Positions 33,833 to 44,321 are shown, counted from the first letter of the stretch. The stretch: DNA of 64,000 nucleotides from Sphingopyxis sp. HIX (GCF_001468285.1 NZ_LNSB01000018.1:25232-89231); one strand, 5' to 3'. Numbers and translations are program-made. The notes: generated by a model not told the origin, from the letters alone.

Positions 33833-34602
33833 GCGGCGGCATCATCGTGCCGCGGCGCCGGCTGATCGCGGGGGCGGGCGGGCTGGTGGCGGCGATGCCG
33901 CTCTTGTCGGCCTGCGATGCGATCAACGAGGCACCGCTGACGCGCAAGATATTGTCGATGGGCGAGGAGATGCACATGGCGAGCCAGCGCGCGCTGATGG
34001 ACCGCGACGCGCTGGCGCGCGAATTCACCCGCGCCGACCTGTCGCCGGTCTTCCGCTCGAACGGGACCAAGCTGCCGCCGGGTGCAGCTTATGCGGCGCA
34101 TGCGGCGCGGGGGTTCGCCGACTGGCGCGTCGCGGTGACCGGGCTGGTGACCAAGCCGCTGTCGCTGTCGATGGCCGACATCCGCGCGATGCCGCAGCGG
34201 ACGCAGATCACGCGCCACGACTGCGTCGAGGGGTGGAGCGCGATCGGCGAATGGACCGGCGTACAGCTCTCGCGCGTGCTCGCGGCGGCGGGGCTCAAGG
34301 ACCGCGCGCGCTACATCGTCTTTCGCTGCGCCGACCGGATCGGCGACGCGCTCTATTACGAAAGCTGCGACCTGGTCGACGCGCTGCACCCGCAGACGAT
34401 CCTGGCGTGGGCGCTCAACCGCGAGCTGCTGCCGATCGCCAATGGTGCGCCGCTGCGCCTCAGGATCGAGCGGCAGCTGGGCTACAAGCACGCCAAATAT
34501 CTGACCGGGATCGAGGCGGTCGAAAGCCTCGACCATATTGGCGCGGGCAAGGGCGGTTTCTGGGAGGACCGCGTCGATTATGAATGGTATGCGGGGATCT
34601 AG
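33829..34602 (+). CDS. Molybdopterin-dependent oxidoreductase (sulfite oxidase/MsrP fold), Tat-exported lipoprotein
   Basis: A 257-residue periplasmic molybdoenzyme. The N-terminus combines a twin-arginine start (VPRRRLIAGAGG, 8-19) with a lipobox (LLSAC, Cys29), so it is probably folded, Tat-exported and lipid-anchored. The molybdenum ligand is C132 in HDCVEGWSAIGEWTGV, as in the sulfite-oxidase family. It ends with YKHAKYLTGIEAVESL, typical of the YedY/MsrP group, but the partner here is a diheme cytochrome b rather than MsrQ. Substrate unknown. Confidence 0.87.
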   Translation: MSGGIIVPRRRLIAGAGGLVAAMPLLSACDAINEAPLTRKILSMGEEMHMASQRALMDRDALAREFTRADLSPVFRSNGTKLPPGAAYAAHAARGFADWRVAVTGLVTKPLSLSMADIRAMPQRTQITRHDCVEGWSAIGEWTGVQLSRVLAAAGLKDRARYIVFRCADRIGDALYYESCDLVDALHPQTILAWALNRELLPIANGAPLRLRIERQLGYKHAKYLTGIEAVESLDHIGAGKGGFWEDRVDYEWYAGI

Positions 34603-35039
34603 GCCGGATATTTCGCGTTCATGCCTTGCCAGCTGAGCGCAACGAGCCTTTCGAGCACCTCGATATCCACGTCCGCGAGCTTCTTGATATAGAGGCACGC
34701 CTTGCTGCTGGTGTGTTTACCGAGCTTCGCGAGCAGCGCATCGGCCTCGCCCTGCAGCTCGCCATAATGGTCGCCCATGACATAGAGCGTCATCGCGCCC
34801 TTGCGCGGGCTGTAGCCGGCGCGGCACATCGTGCCCGAATGGCCGCTGTCGTACTTATAGTCGTAGCTGCCGTAGCCGATGATCGACGGGCCCCACATCC
34901 TCGGCTCCTGCCCGGTCGCGCGGCGGTGCATCGCGTCGACCACCTCGGCCTCTTCGCGGCGGCGCGCTTCGGGGATGGCGGCGATGAAGTCGGCGACGGT
35001 CATTTCGGTGGGCTTGGTCTTCACCTCGGTCTTGGCCAT
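34599..35039 (-). CDS. DUF1801 domain-containing protein
   Basis: A 146-residue cytosolic protein. It has the DUF1801/YdhG-like core: PRMWGPSIIGYGSYDYKYDSG (about 48-68), GAMTLYVMGD and KACLYIKKLADVDIEVLERLV. The molecular function of the family is not established. The ATG at 35039 was chosen; the longer frame upstream covers the acyltransferase gene in another frame. It overlaps the molybdoenzyme gene tail-to-tail through CTAG and follows the acyltransferase by 11 nt on its own strand. Confidence 0.85.
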   Translation of the reverse strand: MAKTEVKTKPTEMTVADFIAAIPEARRREEAEVVDAMHRRATGQEPRMWGPSIIGYGSYDYKYDSGHSGTMCRAGYSPRKGAMTLYVMGDHYGELQGEADALLAKLGKHTSSKACLYIKKLADVDIEVLERLVALSWQGMNAKYPA

Positions 35040-35050
35040 CTCGTTTCTCC

Positions 35051-36385
35051 CTAGGTTTCGGCGCGGTGCATCAGCAGGCGCGCGGCGGGTCCGAAGCCGA
35101 CCAGCGCGGCGCCGAGGAAGGGCAGGGCGACGACCCACAGGCGCACCCCGGTGACGCCGAGCGGGCTCGCGATACTGATCGCCGCGGTCATCGCGAGCCC
35201 GGTGCAGATCATCAGCATGCCGAGGATCAGCCGCGCGTGGGTGACGTCGCCCTCGGCCGCCTTGCCGCCGCTTTCGTAGCGCGCGAAGAGCAGGATGAAC
35301 GGGAAGAGCAAAGCGATGTAGAGCGCGAACCAGATCGGGCGCGCGAGCCACCATATGGTGCTGCCCGGAGCCGCGTGGAGGCCGATGCCGCCGAGCATCC
35401 ACGCCGCGACCATCACCAGCACGAAGGCGGTGAGGTGCCAGAGATAGACGGTCATGATCATGCCGTTGATCAGCACGACGGTGGTCCATGCCGTGATCCC
35501 ATCGAGCATCCGGCGCGCTGGCTTTTCGAGCGCGAGCGCGAGGCCGGTCTGCGTAATGCCGAGCGCGAGCAGCGCCAACGTGGGGGGCATCGAATTGCTG
35601 AGCTCCGAACCCGGGACGCCGATCATCGCGACGGGATAGGGGCCGAAACCGACGAGCAGGCCGAGCGCGGCGAGGCCGGCGGCCGCCCACAGCAGCGGCG
35701 CGGCGAGGGAGCCGTCGTGCCAGGCGTAACCGAGCTGGTGGATCGCGACCCAGACGAAGACGAAGTTCAGGAAATTGACATAAGGGATGCCGAATTGCAG
35801 CGTCGCGATGTCGACCGCGACCGCCGCGGCGACGAGTGCAACGAAGGAGGCGATGCCGAAGCGCTTCCACGCGGCGTGGCTCCACGGGGTGAGCGCGGTG
35901 ACGATCAGATAGACCGCGAGGAACCAGACGGGGACGAGCGCGAGCTGCGCCGCCATCTTGACCACCGCGCGATCGATCCCCGCCTGCGTGCCGAACAGGG
36001 TGACGAGCGCCCAGATGAGGAGCAGCGGCAAAACCGGATTGATCAGCCGCCGCACGCGCGCCGCGAACCAGGTGGTGAAACGCCCGCCCTGACGCTGCGT
36101 CGCCGCCCACGACAGGCCGTTCGAGAAGCCGCCGACGAGAAAGAAGAGCGGCATCACCTGGAAACCCCAGGTCAGCCACTGCGTCCAAGGCAGGATGCCG
36201 AGCAGGTGCCCGCCCTCGACCGCGCCGTCCTTCATATAGGGCGCGGCGACGAGCCAGTGGCCGACGACGACCGCGAGGATCGAGAAGGCGCGCAGGAAAT
36301 CGACATAGCGGTTGCGCGTCGGCGGCGCCTGTTCAGCCATCGCGCGGGCGCGCGACCAGAGCGTCTTTTTCGGCGATGTCGCCAT
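35051..36385 (-). CDS. Membrane acyltransferase, acyltransferase-3/OafA type
   Basis: A 444-residue polytopic protein. The opening NRYVDFLRAFSILAVVVGHWLV near 20-41 is the acyltransferase-3 signature, with the conserved Arg and His, and ten or so helices follow (RLINPVLPLLLIWALVTLF, then VWFLAVYLIVTAL). Such enzymes acylate sugars, glycans or lipids at the inner membrane. AGGGAC precedes the ATG at 36385. The target is unknown; no polysaccharide genes are adjacent. It is likely co-transcribed with the DUF1801 gene. Confidence 0.86.
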   Translation of the reverse strand: MATSPKKTLWSRARAMAEQAPPTRNRYVDFLRAFSILAVVVGHWLVAAPYMKDGAVEGGHLLGILPWTQWLTWGFQVMPLFFLVGGFSNGLSWAATQRQGGRFTTWFAARVRRLINPVLPLLLIWALVTLFGTQAGIDRAVVKMAAQLALVPVWFLAVYLIVTALTPWSHAAWKRFGIASFVALVAAAVAVDIATLQFGIPYVNFLNFVFVWVAIHQLGYAWHDGSLAAPLLWAAAGLAALGLLVGFGPYPVAMIGVPGSELSNSMPPTLALLALGITQTGLALALEKPARRMLDGITAWTTVVLINGMIMTVYLWHLTAFVLVMVAAWMLGGIGLHAAPGSTIWWLARPIWFALYIALLFPFILLFARYESGGKAAEGDVTHARLILGMLMICTGLAMTAAISIASPLGVTGVRLWVVALPFLGAALVGFGPAARLLMHRAET

Positions 36386-36437
36386 GTCCCTAAATCTCCC
36401 CTCGCCGGACAAGTGGACGGGAAACAATGATAAAGCG

Positions 36438-37412
36438 TTAGCCGCGATCCGCAATGTCCAGCCGCGCGGCGATCGCGCGGGCGAGATCGGCGACCGCGGC
36501 GCGCAACTCCGCGGGCTCCTCGATGTCGATCTCGGGCCCGATGCCGAGCAGCATCGGCGCGCTGGCCTCTATCCCCTCGATCGGCAGCGTCAGTCGGCGA
36601 TGGCCAACGGCGTCGGGGGCTTCGGCGCTGGCGACGGCATCGGCCGCCCAGGCACCGAGCAGGCGCAGCCGCTGAAGCCCGAGCGGCGAGGCGCGCAGCG
36701 TCGCGCGGCCGGGGCGGAGGCGCGTTTCGAAATCGCGGGTCGAGGCGGTCCACCATATGGCGAGGTCGAAATCGGCGGGGCGTGCCGCTTGCTCGTCGAG
36801 GATCGCCAGCGTCTTTATGTCGGCTACGGTGAAGGTGAGCACGCGCTCGCCGCTCGCCGCGACGAGATAATGATTGCCCGCCTTGAGCACGATGCCGAGC
36901 GGGTCGAGCGTCCAGTCGCGCGTACGGCGCCAGCTGGTGTAGCGGATTGCAATGCGCCGCCGGTCGATCACCGCGCGCGCGGCGGCGGTGAGATGCGGCG
37001 CCGGGCGCGCGGCGCGGTACCAGTCGAGCGTGTCGATGTGAAAGGCGCGCGCGATGCGGTCGGCCTCGGCGCTGCCGCTCTGGGGCAGCGCCGCGAGCAA
37101 TTTGCCGCGCGCGCGTTTCGCCGGGCCGCCGAGGCCGAGCGCCGACGCCTGCTCGGGCAGCCCGACGAGCAGCATCGCCTGCGCCTCCTGCGGATCGAGG
37201 CCGGTGAGGCGCGTGCGGTAGCCGTCGAGCAGCTGGAAGCCGCCGCCGGGGCCGCGGTCGCCATAGACGGGGATGCCCGCGGCGCTGAGCGCGTCGATGT
37301 CGCGGTAGATGGTGCGTTCGGACACTTCGAACTCGGTGGCGAGATCGGCGGCGGTGAGCCGCTGGCGGAGCTGCAGCAGGATGAGGATCGAGAGGAGGCG
37401 GCTCGCGCGCAT
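36438..37412 (-). CDS. YafY-type HTH/WYL domain transcriptional regulator
   Basis: A 324-residue regulator. Residues 1-60 hold a winged helix of the YafY group (LTAADLATEFEVSERTIYRDIDAL), and the middle and C-terminal parts form the WYL domain (WRRTRDWTLDPLGIVLKAGNHYLVA, seen in parts) and its extension, which bind ligands or nucleic acid in known cases. It is divergent from the Tat-exported protein gene, and a perfect palindrome lies in the 81-bp gap. Confidence 0.88.
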   Translation of the reverse strand: MRASRLLSILILLQLRQRLTAADLATEFEVSERTIYRDIDALSAAGIPVYGDRGPGGGFQLLDGYRTRLTGLDPQEAQAMLLVGLPEQASALGLGGPAKRARGKLLAALPQSGSAEADRIARAFHIDTLDWYRAARPAPHLTAAARAVIDRRRIAIRYTSWRRTRDWTLDPLGIVLKAGNHYLVAASGERVLTFTVADIKTLAILDEQAARPADFDLAIWWTASTRDFETRLRPGRATLRASPLGLQRLRLLGAWAADAVASAEAPDAVGHRRLTLPIEGIEASAPMLLGIGPEIDIEEPAELRAAVADLARAIAARLDIADRG

Positions 37413-37435
37413 TTTTTCGTCCTAGCAGAAAATAA

Positions 37436-37452
37436 CTGACAGGGAATGTCAG
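37436..37452. promoter_or_regulatory. Probable WYL-regulator operator
   Basis: CTGACA (37436-37441) and TGTCAG (37447-37452) form a perfect inverted repeat with a 5-nt spacer, midway in the divergent promoter region. Confidence 0.65.
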
Positions 37453-37493
37453 GAGTGCCGGCGTAGGTCCCGATCATCAACAAGGAGGGACGC

Positions 37494-38048
37494 ATGACCG
37501 ACATCGACCGACGCCATCTCATGGCCCTCAGCGCAGGAGTCCTTATGACCAGTTTGCTACCCATGACCGCGGCGGCCGCCGCGATCGACCCCAAGCCCAT
37601 CGGCAAGCCCGGCGATTTCGATTTCCTGACCGGCGAGTGGCGCATCTACAACCGCTTCCGCGAAAAGGGGACGTGGATCGAATTTCCGGGCGAGGCAACG
37701 GTGGTCGCCATCCTCGGCGGCGTTGCGAGCGTCGAGGAGCTGCGGATTCCCGCGCGGGGCTTTTCGGGGATGGGGCTGCGGCTGCTCGACGTCGAGAAGA
37801 AAATCTGGTCCGACCATTGGGTCAATGCCAAGTCGGGCGTCGTCGCGGTGCCCGGGCAGCTCGGCGTGTTCGAGGACGGGGTCGGGACGTTTCTGTCCGA
37901 AGGGGAAGGCGAGGCTGGGCCGGAGCTTTACCGCGGGGTGTGGGACCGGATCACGGCGACGAGCTGCCGCTGGTTCCAGGGCGTGTCGCGCGACGGCGGA
38001 AAGACTTGGGACGACGGTTGGTTCATGGATTGGACGCGGGTGGGGTGA
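37494..38048 (+). CDS. Unknown Tat-exported protein
   Basis: A 184-residue protein with a twin-arginine-like signal (DRRHLMALSAGVLMTSLLP, 5-23) ending in a cleavage site near AAAAAI. The mature part begins DFDFLTGEWRIYNRFREKG and contains many aromatic residues, a pattern seen in DUF1579-like/lipocalin-type proteins, though I cannot confirm the family. A conserved function is not known. It is alone on its strand, divergent from the WYL regulator, and probably controlled by it. Confidence 0.72.
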   Translation: MTDIDRRHLMALSAGVLMTSLLPMTAAAAAIDPKPIGKPGDFDFLTGEWRIYNRFREKGTWIEFPGEATVVAILGGVASVEELRIPARGFSGMGLRLLDVEKKIWSDHWVNAKSGVVAVPGQLGVFEDGVGTFLSEGEGEAGPELYRGVWDRITATSCRWFQGVSRDGGKTWDDGWFMDWTRVG

Positions 38049-38071
38049 GGTTGGTGCTCGAACGTTGATCT

Positions 38072-38186
38072 CCCCTCCCGCAGGCGGGAGGGGTTGGGGG
38101 TGGGCAAGCAGCGCTGCAAGGCCCACCCCGCTGCGACTAGGGCGCAAGCGCCCAAGTCTCGCTGCCCCTCCCGCAGGCGGGAGGGG
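38072..38186. repeat. Palindromic intergenic repeat, family A, copy 2
   Basis: Starts and ends with CCCCTCCCGCAGGCGGGAGGGG. Inside are GGGGTGGGC against GCCCACCCC and GCGACTAG with AAGTCTCGCTGCC. It fills the gap between two convergent genes, together with a short GAACGTTGAT/TTCAACGTT inverted repeat just outside it. Confidence 0.8.
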
Positions 38187-38231
38187 AAATCAGGTTAACG
38201 TTCAACGTTGGCAATCAGCCCAAGCCGACCC

Positions 38232-39305
38232 CTACCCGTCGCAGTCGTTCCAATAATCCTTGTTCGTGGTGCAGCTCTGCAGCCCCGAATAATGGTTCAC
38301 CGTGCACACGGTCTTCATCGGGCACGCCTTGAACGCGCGCGGGGTGTATTGCGGCGGCGCCTTGGCCTTGGTGAAGGCGGCGACCACCTGTTCGCGCAAG
38401 GGGACGAGCTGACCGCGGATATTGTCGTCGCCGCGGGTGATGCCCTGGTCCATCCAGTAGAGGATCTCGTCCTCATGCTCGAGCGGGTTCTTCATCTGGA
38501 GCAGCGACGAGGCGGCCATCACCGCGCCATAGGGTTCGCCCTGTTCGGCGACGGTGCGCGACAGGCGATAGGCGAGCTTGAAATCCTTCTTCACCCCCCG
38601 GTCGCTGTTGATCATGTCGAACGCCATGATGATCGCGTAGAAATGCCCGCGCTCGGCCGCCAGTTTGAAATTCTCGAACGCCTTCTTGTAGTCGCGCTTG
38701 ACCCCGAGCCCTTCGTGATAATGGAGCCCGACGCGGTAGATCGCGTCGATATGCCCTGCGGCAGCGGCCTGGTTCAGCAGCTCGAAGCCCTTGGCATAAT
38801 CCTTGGTCGCGCCGAGGGCGCCCGCGGCGTGGATCGTGCCCATGGTGAAGAGCGCCACCGGGTCGCCCAGCTTCGCCGCCTCGTTGATCATCTCGAGCCC
38901 TTCTTGCGGCGTGCCGCCCTCGACGCTGCCGTTGAGCCAGGCGATGCCGAGCTCACTGAGCGCGGCAGGGTCCTTCTGCTTGTGGTAGAAGGCGGCGGCG
39001 GCGTCGCGGCCCTCGATCGTCTTGATCTGCCAGCTGCCGCCGCGCGCGATCATTTCGGGGAGCGGCGGGGCGCAGGGGGTGCCAGCGTTCGCGCTCGCCT
39101 CGTGCGCCACCGCCCAGTCGCGCGCCGCGGCGGACATGGCTGTGCCGTTGTGGAAGTCGTGCACCAGAAGGTCGTAGGCGTTATGGCAATCGACGTTCTG
39201 ATTATATTCGCGCGCCGGGTCGGGCATCGAGCCGCCCGCGCCCTGGAGGGAAGAGGCTGCGCCGAGCATGAAAAAGGGCGCGGCGATAGCGTAAACTATC
39301 CGCAT
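38232..39305 (-). CDS. Exported SEL1-like repeat protein
   Basis: A 357-residue secreted protein. A signal peptide (MRIVYAIAAPFFMLGAAS) is followed by several SEL1/TPR-like repeats between about 105 and 260 (DPAALSELGIAWLNG, DPVALFTMGTIHAAGALG, HIDAIYRVGLHYHEGLGV), and a cysteine-containing C-terminus (CPMKTVCTVNHYSGLQSC). SEL1 repeats act as protein-binding scaffolds. AAGGAT lies seven nt before the ATG at 39305. It is divergent from argG by 143 bp. The partner is unknown. Confidence 0.84.
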   Translation of the reverse strand: MRIVYAIAAPFFMLGAASSLQGAGGSMPDPAREYNQNVDCHNAYDLLVHDFHNGTAMSAAARDWAVAHEASANAGTPCAPPLPEMIARGGSWQIKTIEGRDAAAAFYHKQKDPAALSELGIAWLNGSVEGGTPQEGLEMINEAAKLGDPVALFTMGTIHAAGALGATKDYAKGFELLNQAAAAGHIDAIYRVGLHYHEGLGVKRDYKKAFENFKLAAERGHFYAIIMAFDMINSDRGVKKDFKLAYRLSRTVAEQGEPYGAVMAASSLLQMKNPLEHEDEILYWMDQGITRGDDNIRGQLVPLREQVVAAFTKAKAPPQYTPRAFKACPMKTVCTVNHYSGLQSCTTNKDYWNDCDG

Positions 39306-39448
39306 GATGGATATCCTTGCGAGCGCGTCCCCGCCGCCATCATGCCGCAAATCGCGGGAGGAAACTTGTAAGAACGCGCCAAGGCGTTGCGCCGCGCGGA
39401 TCGGCCTGTTAGGCGCCGCCGCGTCTTTTCTCGCCGAAGGGTGTCATC

Positions 39449-40666
<1,218 letters not shown>

Positions 40667-40809
40667 GGCGGTCCGGCGCGATTGGCGCAGCGGTCGGCGT
40701 GGATCGGCCGCGCGCCGGTCGACGCGCCCTCCGTTCGATGATAGGCACGGGTCGGACCAGCAGGAGACTGGCCGCCGGGATGAGGCTACCGCCAGCGAGG
40801 GGGTAGGCC

Positions 40810-40995
40810 ATGGACGACTGGAACGCCGACGATCCCGGATCCGAGCGCGACGATTGGGAATGGTGCACCATATTGGTCCCGCGTTTCGCGCTGAACGTCA
40901 ACCGGACGGGGATGAAGACGCGCTGGCTCTGGCCCGGGCGCTATCTGTACCGCTGGTCGCGGACCTATAAGCGCTACGTCTATCGGCGGCACTAG
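40810..40995 (+). CDS. Small aromatic- and arginine-rich protein of unknown function
   Basis: A 61-residue frame starting MDDWNADDPGSERDDWEWCT and ending RYLYRWSRTYKRYVYRRH. The acidic N-terminus and the Trp/Tyr/Arg-rich C-terminus are unlike random G+C-rich frames. GAGGGGGTAGG lies just before the ATG. It sits between argG and the threonine aldolase-like gene on the same strand. I recognise no family. Confidence 0.5.
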   Translation: MDDWNADDPGSERDDWEWCTILVPRFALNVNRTGMKTRWLWPGRYLYRWSRTYKRYVYRRH

Positions 40996-41037
40996 GGATG
41001 CTGGCATAGACTGTCTTGCTGCGCTAAGGCGCGCGGC

Positions 41038-42048
41038 ATGACCGCGACCCGCTTCTTCTCCGACAATGCCGCGACCGTCCATCCCAAGGTGATGGAAGCG
41101 CTGGCAGCCGCCAACCATGTCGACACCGCCTATGACGGCGACGCGCTCAGCCAGTCGCTCGACGCCGCCTTTTCGGAGCTGTTCGAAACCGACTGCGAGG
41201 TGGTGTGGATCCCGACGGGGACCGCCGCGAACAGCATCATCCTCGCCCATTTCGTGCGGCCCTGGCAGGGCATCCTCTGTTACGAGGAAGCGCATATCGA
41301 GGTCGACGAATGCGGCGCCCCGACCTTCTATTCGGGCGGTGCCAAGCTGATGACCTTGCCCGGGCCGGGCGCCAAGATCGATGCCGAAGCGCTGCGCGCG
41401 CGCATCCGCAGCATCCGCAATGACGTGCACCAGGTCCAGCCCGCGGCGATCAGCATCACCAACGCGACCGAATATGGCCTCGCCTGGCGCCCCGACGAGG
41501 TGCGCGAGATCAGCGAGATCGCGAAGGACAAGGGGCTGAAGCTCCACATGGACGGCGCGCGTTTCGCCAATGCCGTCGCCTTCGTCGGCTGCTCGCCCGC
41601 CGATGTGACCTGGCGCGCCGGGGTCGATGCCTTGTCTTTCGGTTTCACCAAGAATGGCGCGATGATGGCCGAGGCGATCGTCTTCTTCGGCGGCAGCGGC
41701 GGTGCGGGGGTGCGCGAGCTCAAGAAGCGCGGCGGGCATTTGCTGAGCAAGGGCCGCTTCGTCGCGGCGCAGATCCGCGCGATGCTGAAGGACGATCTGT
41801 GGCTGACCAACGCGCGCGGCGCCAATGCCGGCGCCGCGGCGCTGGCGGCGGCATGCGGCGACCGGCTGATGCACCCGGTCGAGGCGAACGAGCTGTTCGT
41901 GCGGATCAGTGCCGAGGACGCCGCCGAGCTCCGCGCCAAGGGTTTCGACTTCTACGACTGGGGCGACGGCGCGGCGCGGCTGGTCGTCAGCTGGGACCAG
42001 GACGCCGACGCGGTCGCGCCGCTCGCGGCGGCGATCGCCGCCTTGTGA
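41038..42048 (+). CDS. Low-specificity L-threonine aldolase family protein
   Basis: A 336-residue fold-type I PLP enzyme (beta-eliminating lyase family). The N-terminus FFSDNAATVHPKVMEAL is typical, HMDGARFANA near 178-187 contains the PLP-ring-binding aspartate, and the PLP lysine is K205 in SFGFTKNGAMM. It should split threonine or allo-threonine to glycine and acetaldehyde. The DMT transporter starts with GTG overlapping its stop (GTGA), so they are coupled, which suggests transport of an amino acid or a product. Confidence 0.88.
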   Translation: MTATRFFSDNAATVHPKVMEALAAANHVDTAYDGDALSQSLDAAFSELFETDCEVVWIPTGTAANSIILAHFVRPWQGILCYEEAHIEVDECGAPTFYSGGAKLMTLPGPGAKIDAEALRARIRSIRNDVHQVQPAAISITNATEYGLAWRPDEVREISEIAKDKGLKLHMDGARFANAVAFVGCSPADVTWRAGVDALSFGFTKNGAMMAEAIVFFGGSGGAGVRELKKRGGHLLSKGRFVAAQIRAMLKDDLWLTNARGANAGAAALAAACGDRLMHPVEANELFVRISAEDAAELRAKGFDFYDWGDGAARLVVSWDQDADAVAPLAAAIAAL

Positions 42049-43004
42049 GTAGCGCGCCGAGCCTTTTGACGCCGCGCGTCCTGCTGCCCTTCGCGCTGGT
42101 CACCCTGATCTGGGGATCGACGTGGATCGTGATCACCGGGCAGCTGGGCGTCGTGCCGCCGAGCTGGTCGGTCGCGTACCGCTTCTTCGTCGGCGCGGCG
42201 GCGATGTTCGCTTATGCCGCGTGGCGGCGCGAGAATCTGCTGCTGTCGGGGCGCGCGTGGGGCTTTGCGGCGCTGCTCGGGCTCGCGCAATTCGCGTTCA
42301 ACTTCAACTTCGTCTACCGCGCCGAGCAGCATATCACTTCGGGGCTGGTCGCCGTGCTCTTCGCACTGCTGATCGTGCCCAACACCCTGCTCGGCCGGAT
42401 CTTCCTGAAGACCAAGGTCGAGGGGCGTTTCCTCGCGGGCGCGGGGATCGCGATCGTCGGGGTCGGGCTGATGATCCTCCACGAATATCGCGCCGCGCAT
42501 GTCGGCGCGGGCGAGGTGCTGCTCGGCACCGCGCTGACGCTGGCGGGGGTGATGAGCGCCTCGACCGCCAACGTCATGCAGGGCACCGGGATCGCGCGCG
42601 CGCAGTCGATGGTGGTGATGATCGCCTGGGCGATGCTGTTCGGTGCGCTCGGCGACGCGGGCTATGCGTGGATCACGACCGGACCGCCGGTGATCGAGAC
42701 GACCCCCGCCTATATCGGCGGGCTGCTCTATCTGGGCGTGATCGCGAGCGCGGTGACTTTTCCGCTCTATTTCAACATCATCCGCGCGGTCGGGCCGGGG
42801 CAGGCGGCGTGGTCGAGCGTGCTGATCCCGATCATCGCGATGGGTTTCTCGACCGTGCTCGAGGGCTATCGCTGGGCGCCGCTGTCGATCGCGGGAGGCG
42901 CCGTCGCGCTGGTCGGGCTGGTGATCGCGGTGGTCAAGCGCCCCGACAAGCCGTCGGTCAGCGGCGGCAATGTCGTGTCGGTGCCCTGCGACAAGGACGG
43001 CTGA
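42045..43004 (+). CDS. EamA/DMT family transporter
   Basis: A 319-residue exporter with ten helices in two EamA repeats (LIWGSTWIVITGQLGVVPPSWSVAYRF, in parts, at the start, and GPGQAAWSSVLIPIIAMGFS in the second half). The GTG start at 42045 overlaps the aldolase stop by 4 nt and gives VSSAPSLLTP before the first helix. Members export amino acids or metabolites. Position after the aldolase gene makes an amino acid-related role plausible. Confidence 0.86.
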   Translation: MSSAPSLLTPRVLLPFALVTLIWGSTWIVITGQLGVVPPSWSVAYRFFVGAAAMFAYAAWRRENLLLSGRAWGFAALLGLAQFAFNFNFVYRAEQHITSGLVAVLFALLIVPNTLLGRIFLKTKVEGRFLAGAGIAIVGVGLMILHEYRAAHVGAGEVLLGTALTLAGVMSASTANVMQGTGIARAQSMVVMIAWAMLFGALGDAGYAWITTGPPVIETTPAYIGGLLYLGVIASAVTFPLYFNIIRAVGPGQAAWSSVLIPIIAMGFSTVLEGYRWAPLSIAGGAVALVGLVIAVVKRPDKPSVSGGNVVSVPCDKDG

Positions 43005-43049
43005 TCGCTCGGCGATTGCCCGCCGCGCCGCGGCGCGTTATCGGGCGCC

Positions 43050-44321
43050 ATGCACAGAATATTCTTCGGCCTCGCCCTCGCTTTTTCCGCGTCGTTTCAA
43101 CCCGCTTCGGCACAGCAGCCTGCCTGCAGCGCCGGCACTTACGCTGCCGCCGACGGCGACTTCGTCGTGCTCGCGCCGGTGCCGAGCATCCCGGCACCGG
43201 GCCTGCGCTACCTGTTCCGCGACGGGCGCCGCGGTGCGACCAGCGAGGCGAATGCGCCGCTGGCCTGCGCCGACGGTGCGGTCACGGTCGGCAACGCGCG
43301 CTGGCAGCGTATCGCCTTCCGCGAAACCCCGGCGAGCTTCGAGAGTGTGGGCACCAAGATGGCGGGCGTGCTGATCGAGCCGCCGGGCGTCGATGCGAAG
43401 CGGCCGCTCGTCGTGATGGTGCACGGGTCGGAGCGCAATTCGCCGATCGGCGGCGTCTATGGCTATGCGATGGCGGCGCAGGGGATTTCGGTCTTCGTCT
43501 ATGACAAGCGCGGCACCGGCGGGTCCGACGGCGAATATACGCAGAATTTCGAGCTGCTCGCGACCGATGCGGCGAAGGCGCTCGACACCGCGCGCGGGCT
43601 CGCGGTCGGGCGCCACGGCCGCGCGGGCTTTTTCGGCGGTAGCCAGGGCGGCTGGGTCGCGCCGCGCGCGGCGACGCTGACGAAGGCCGATTTCGTCGCG
43701 ATCGGCTTCGGCCTCGTCGCCTCGCCGATCGAGGAGGACCGCGAGCAGATGGTGTCCGAAGTACGCGCCGCGGGGCTCGGCCAGGATGCCGAGGCGCTGG
43801 TGACGCGGCTGTCGGCGGCCACGGGCCGGTTGCTGCTGTCGAATTTCAAGGAAGGTTACGATCAGCTCGACGCCGTGCGCGCCGAAATGGCGGGCAAGCC
43901 CTGGGCGGCGAAGATCGCGGGCGAGCATAGCGGTGCGATCGCGCGCATGCCGAACGAAGAATTGCGCCGCGTCGGGCGCGCGCGCTTCGACAATCTGGAG
44001 CTGATCTGGGACTATGACGCGGTCGGGGCGCTCAGGAAGCTCGACGCACCGCTGCTATGGGTGCTCGCGGGAGAGGACCGCGAGGCGCCGATCGAGACGA
44101 CGCGCGCCGCGCTGACGGGGCTCAAGGCCGCGGGCAAGCCGGTCGACGTCTATCTCTTCCCGGAGACCGACCACGGCATGTTCGAATTCACCACCGGCGC
44201 CGACGGCGAACGCAGCGTCACGCGGATCACCGACGGCTATCTGAAACTGCTCGGCGACTGGGTGAAGGGCGATGTGCGCGGGCGCTATGGCCGCGCGGAG
44301 CATCTGACCGCCAAGCCTTAG
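43050..44321 (+). CDS. Exported alpha/beta hydrolase
   Basis: A 423-residue serine hydrolase. A signal peptide ([21 protein letters not shown]) is followed by a small N-terminal domain and then the hydrolase fold: [14 protein letters not shown] (oxyanion region), [11 protein letters not shown], and the nucleophile elbow GGSQGGW near 194-200. The acid and histidine lie in LAGEDREAP and TDHGMFE. It resembles the COG1073/prolyl-oligopeptidase-like secreted esterases. It ends within the murA stop (TTAG shared). Confidence 0.85.
   Translation: MHRIFFGLALAFSASFQPASAQQPACSAGTYAAADGDFVVLAPVPSIPAPGLRYLFRDGRRGATSEANAPLACADGAVTVGNARWQRIAFRETPASFESVGTKMAGVLIEPPGVDAKRPLVVMVHGSERNSPIGGVYGYAMAAQGISVFVYDKRGTGGSDGEYTQNFELLATDAAKALDTARGLAVGRHGRAGFFGGSQGGWVAPRAATLTKADFVAIGFGLVASPIEEDREQMVSEVRAAGLGQDAEALVTRLSAATGRLLLSNFKEGYDQLDAVRAEMAGKPWAAKIAGEHSGAIARMPNEELRRVGRARFDNLELIWDYDAVGALRKLDAPLLWVLAGEDREAPIETTRAALTGLKAAGKPVDVYLFPETDHGMFEFTTGADGERSVTRITDGYLKLLGDWVKGDVRGRYGRAEHLTAKP

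Noticed and set aside
34599..36188. 529-residue minus frame ahead of the DUF1801 gene
   Set aside because: The upstream part is a shadow of the acyltransferase gene in another frame; the DUF1801 homology begins at the ATG at 35039.
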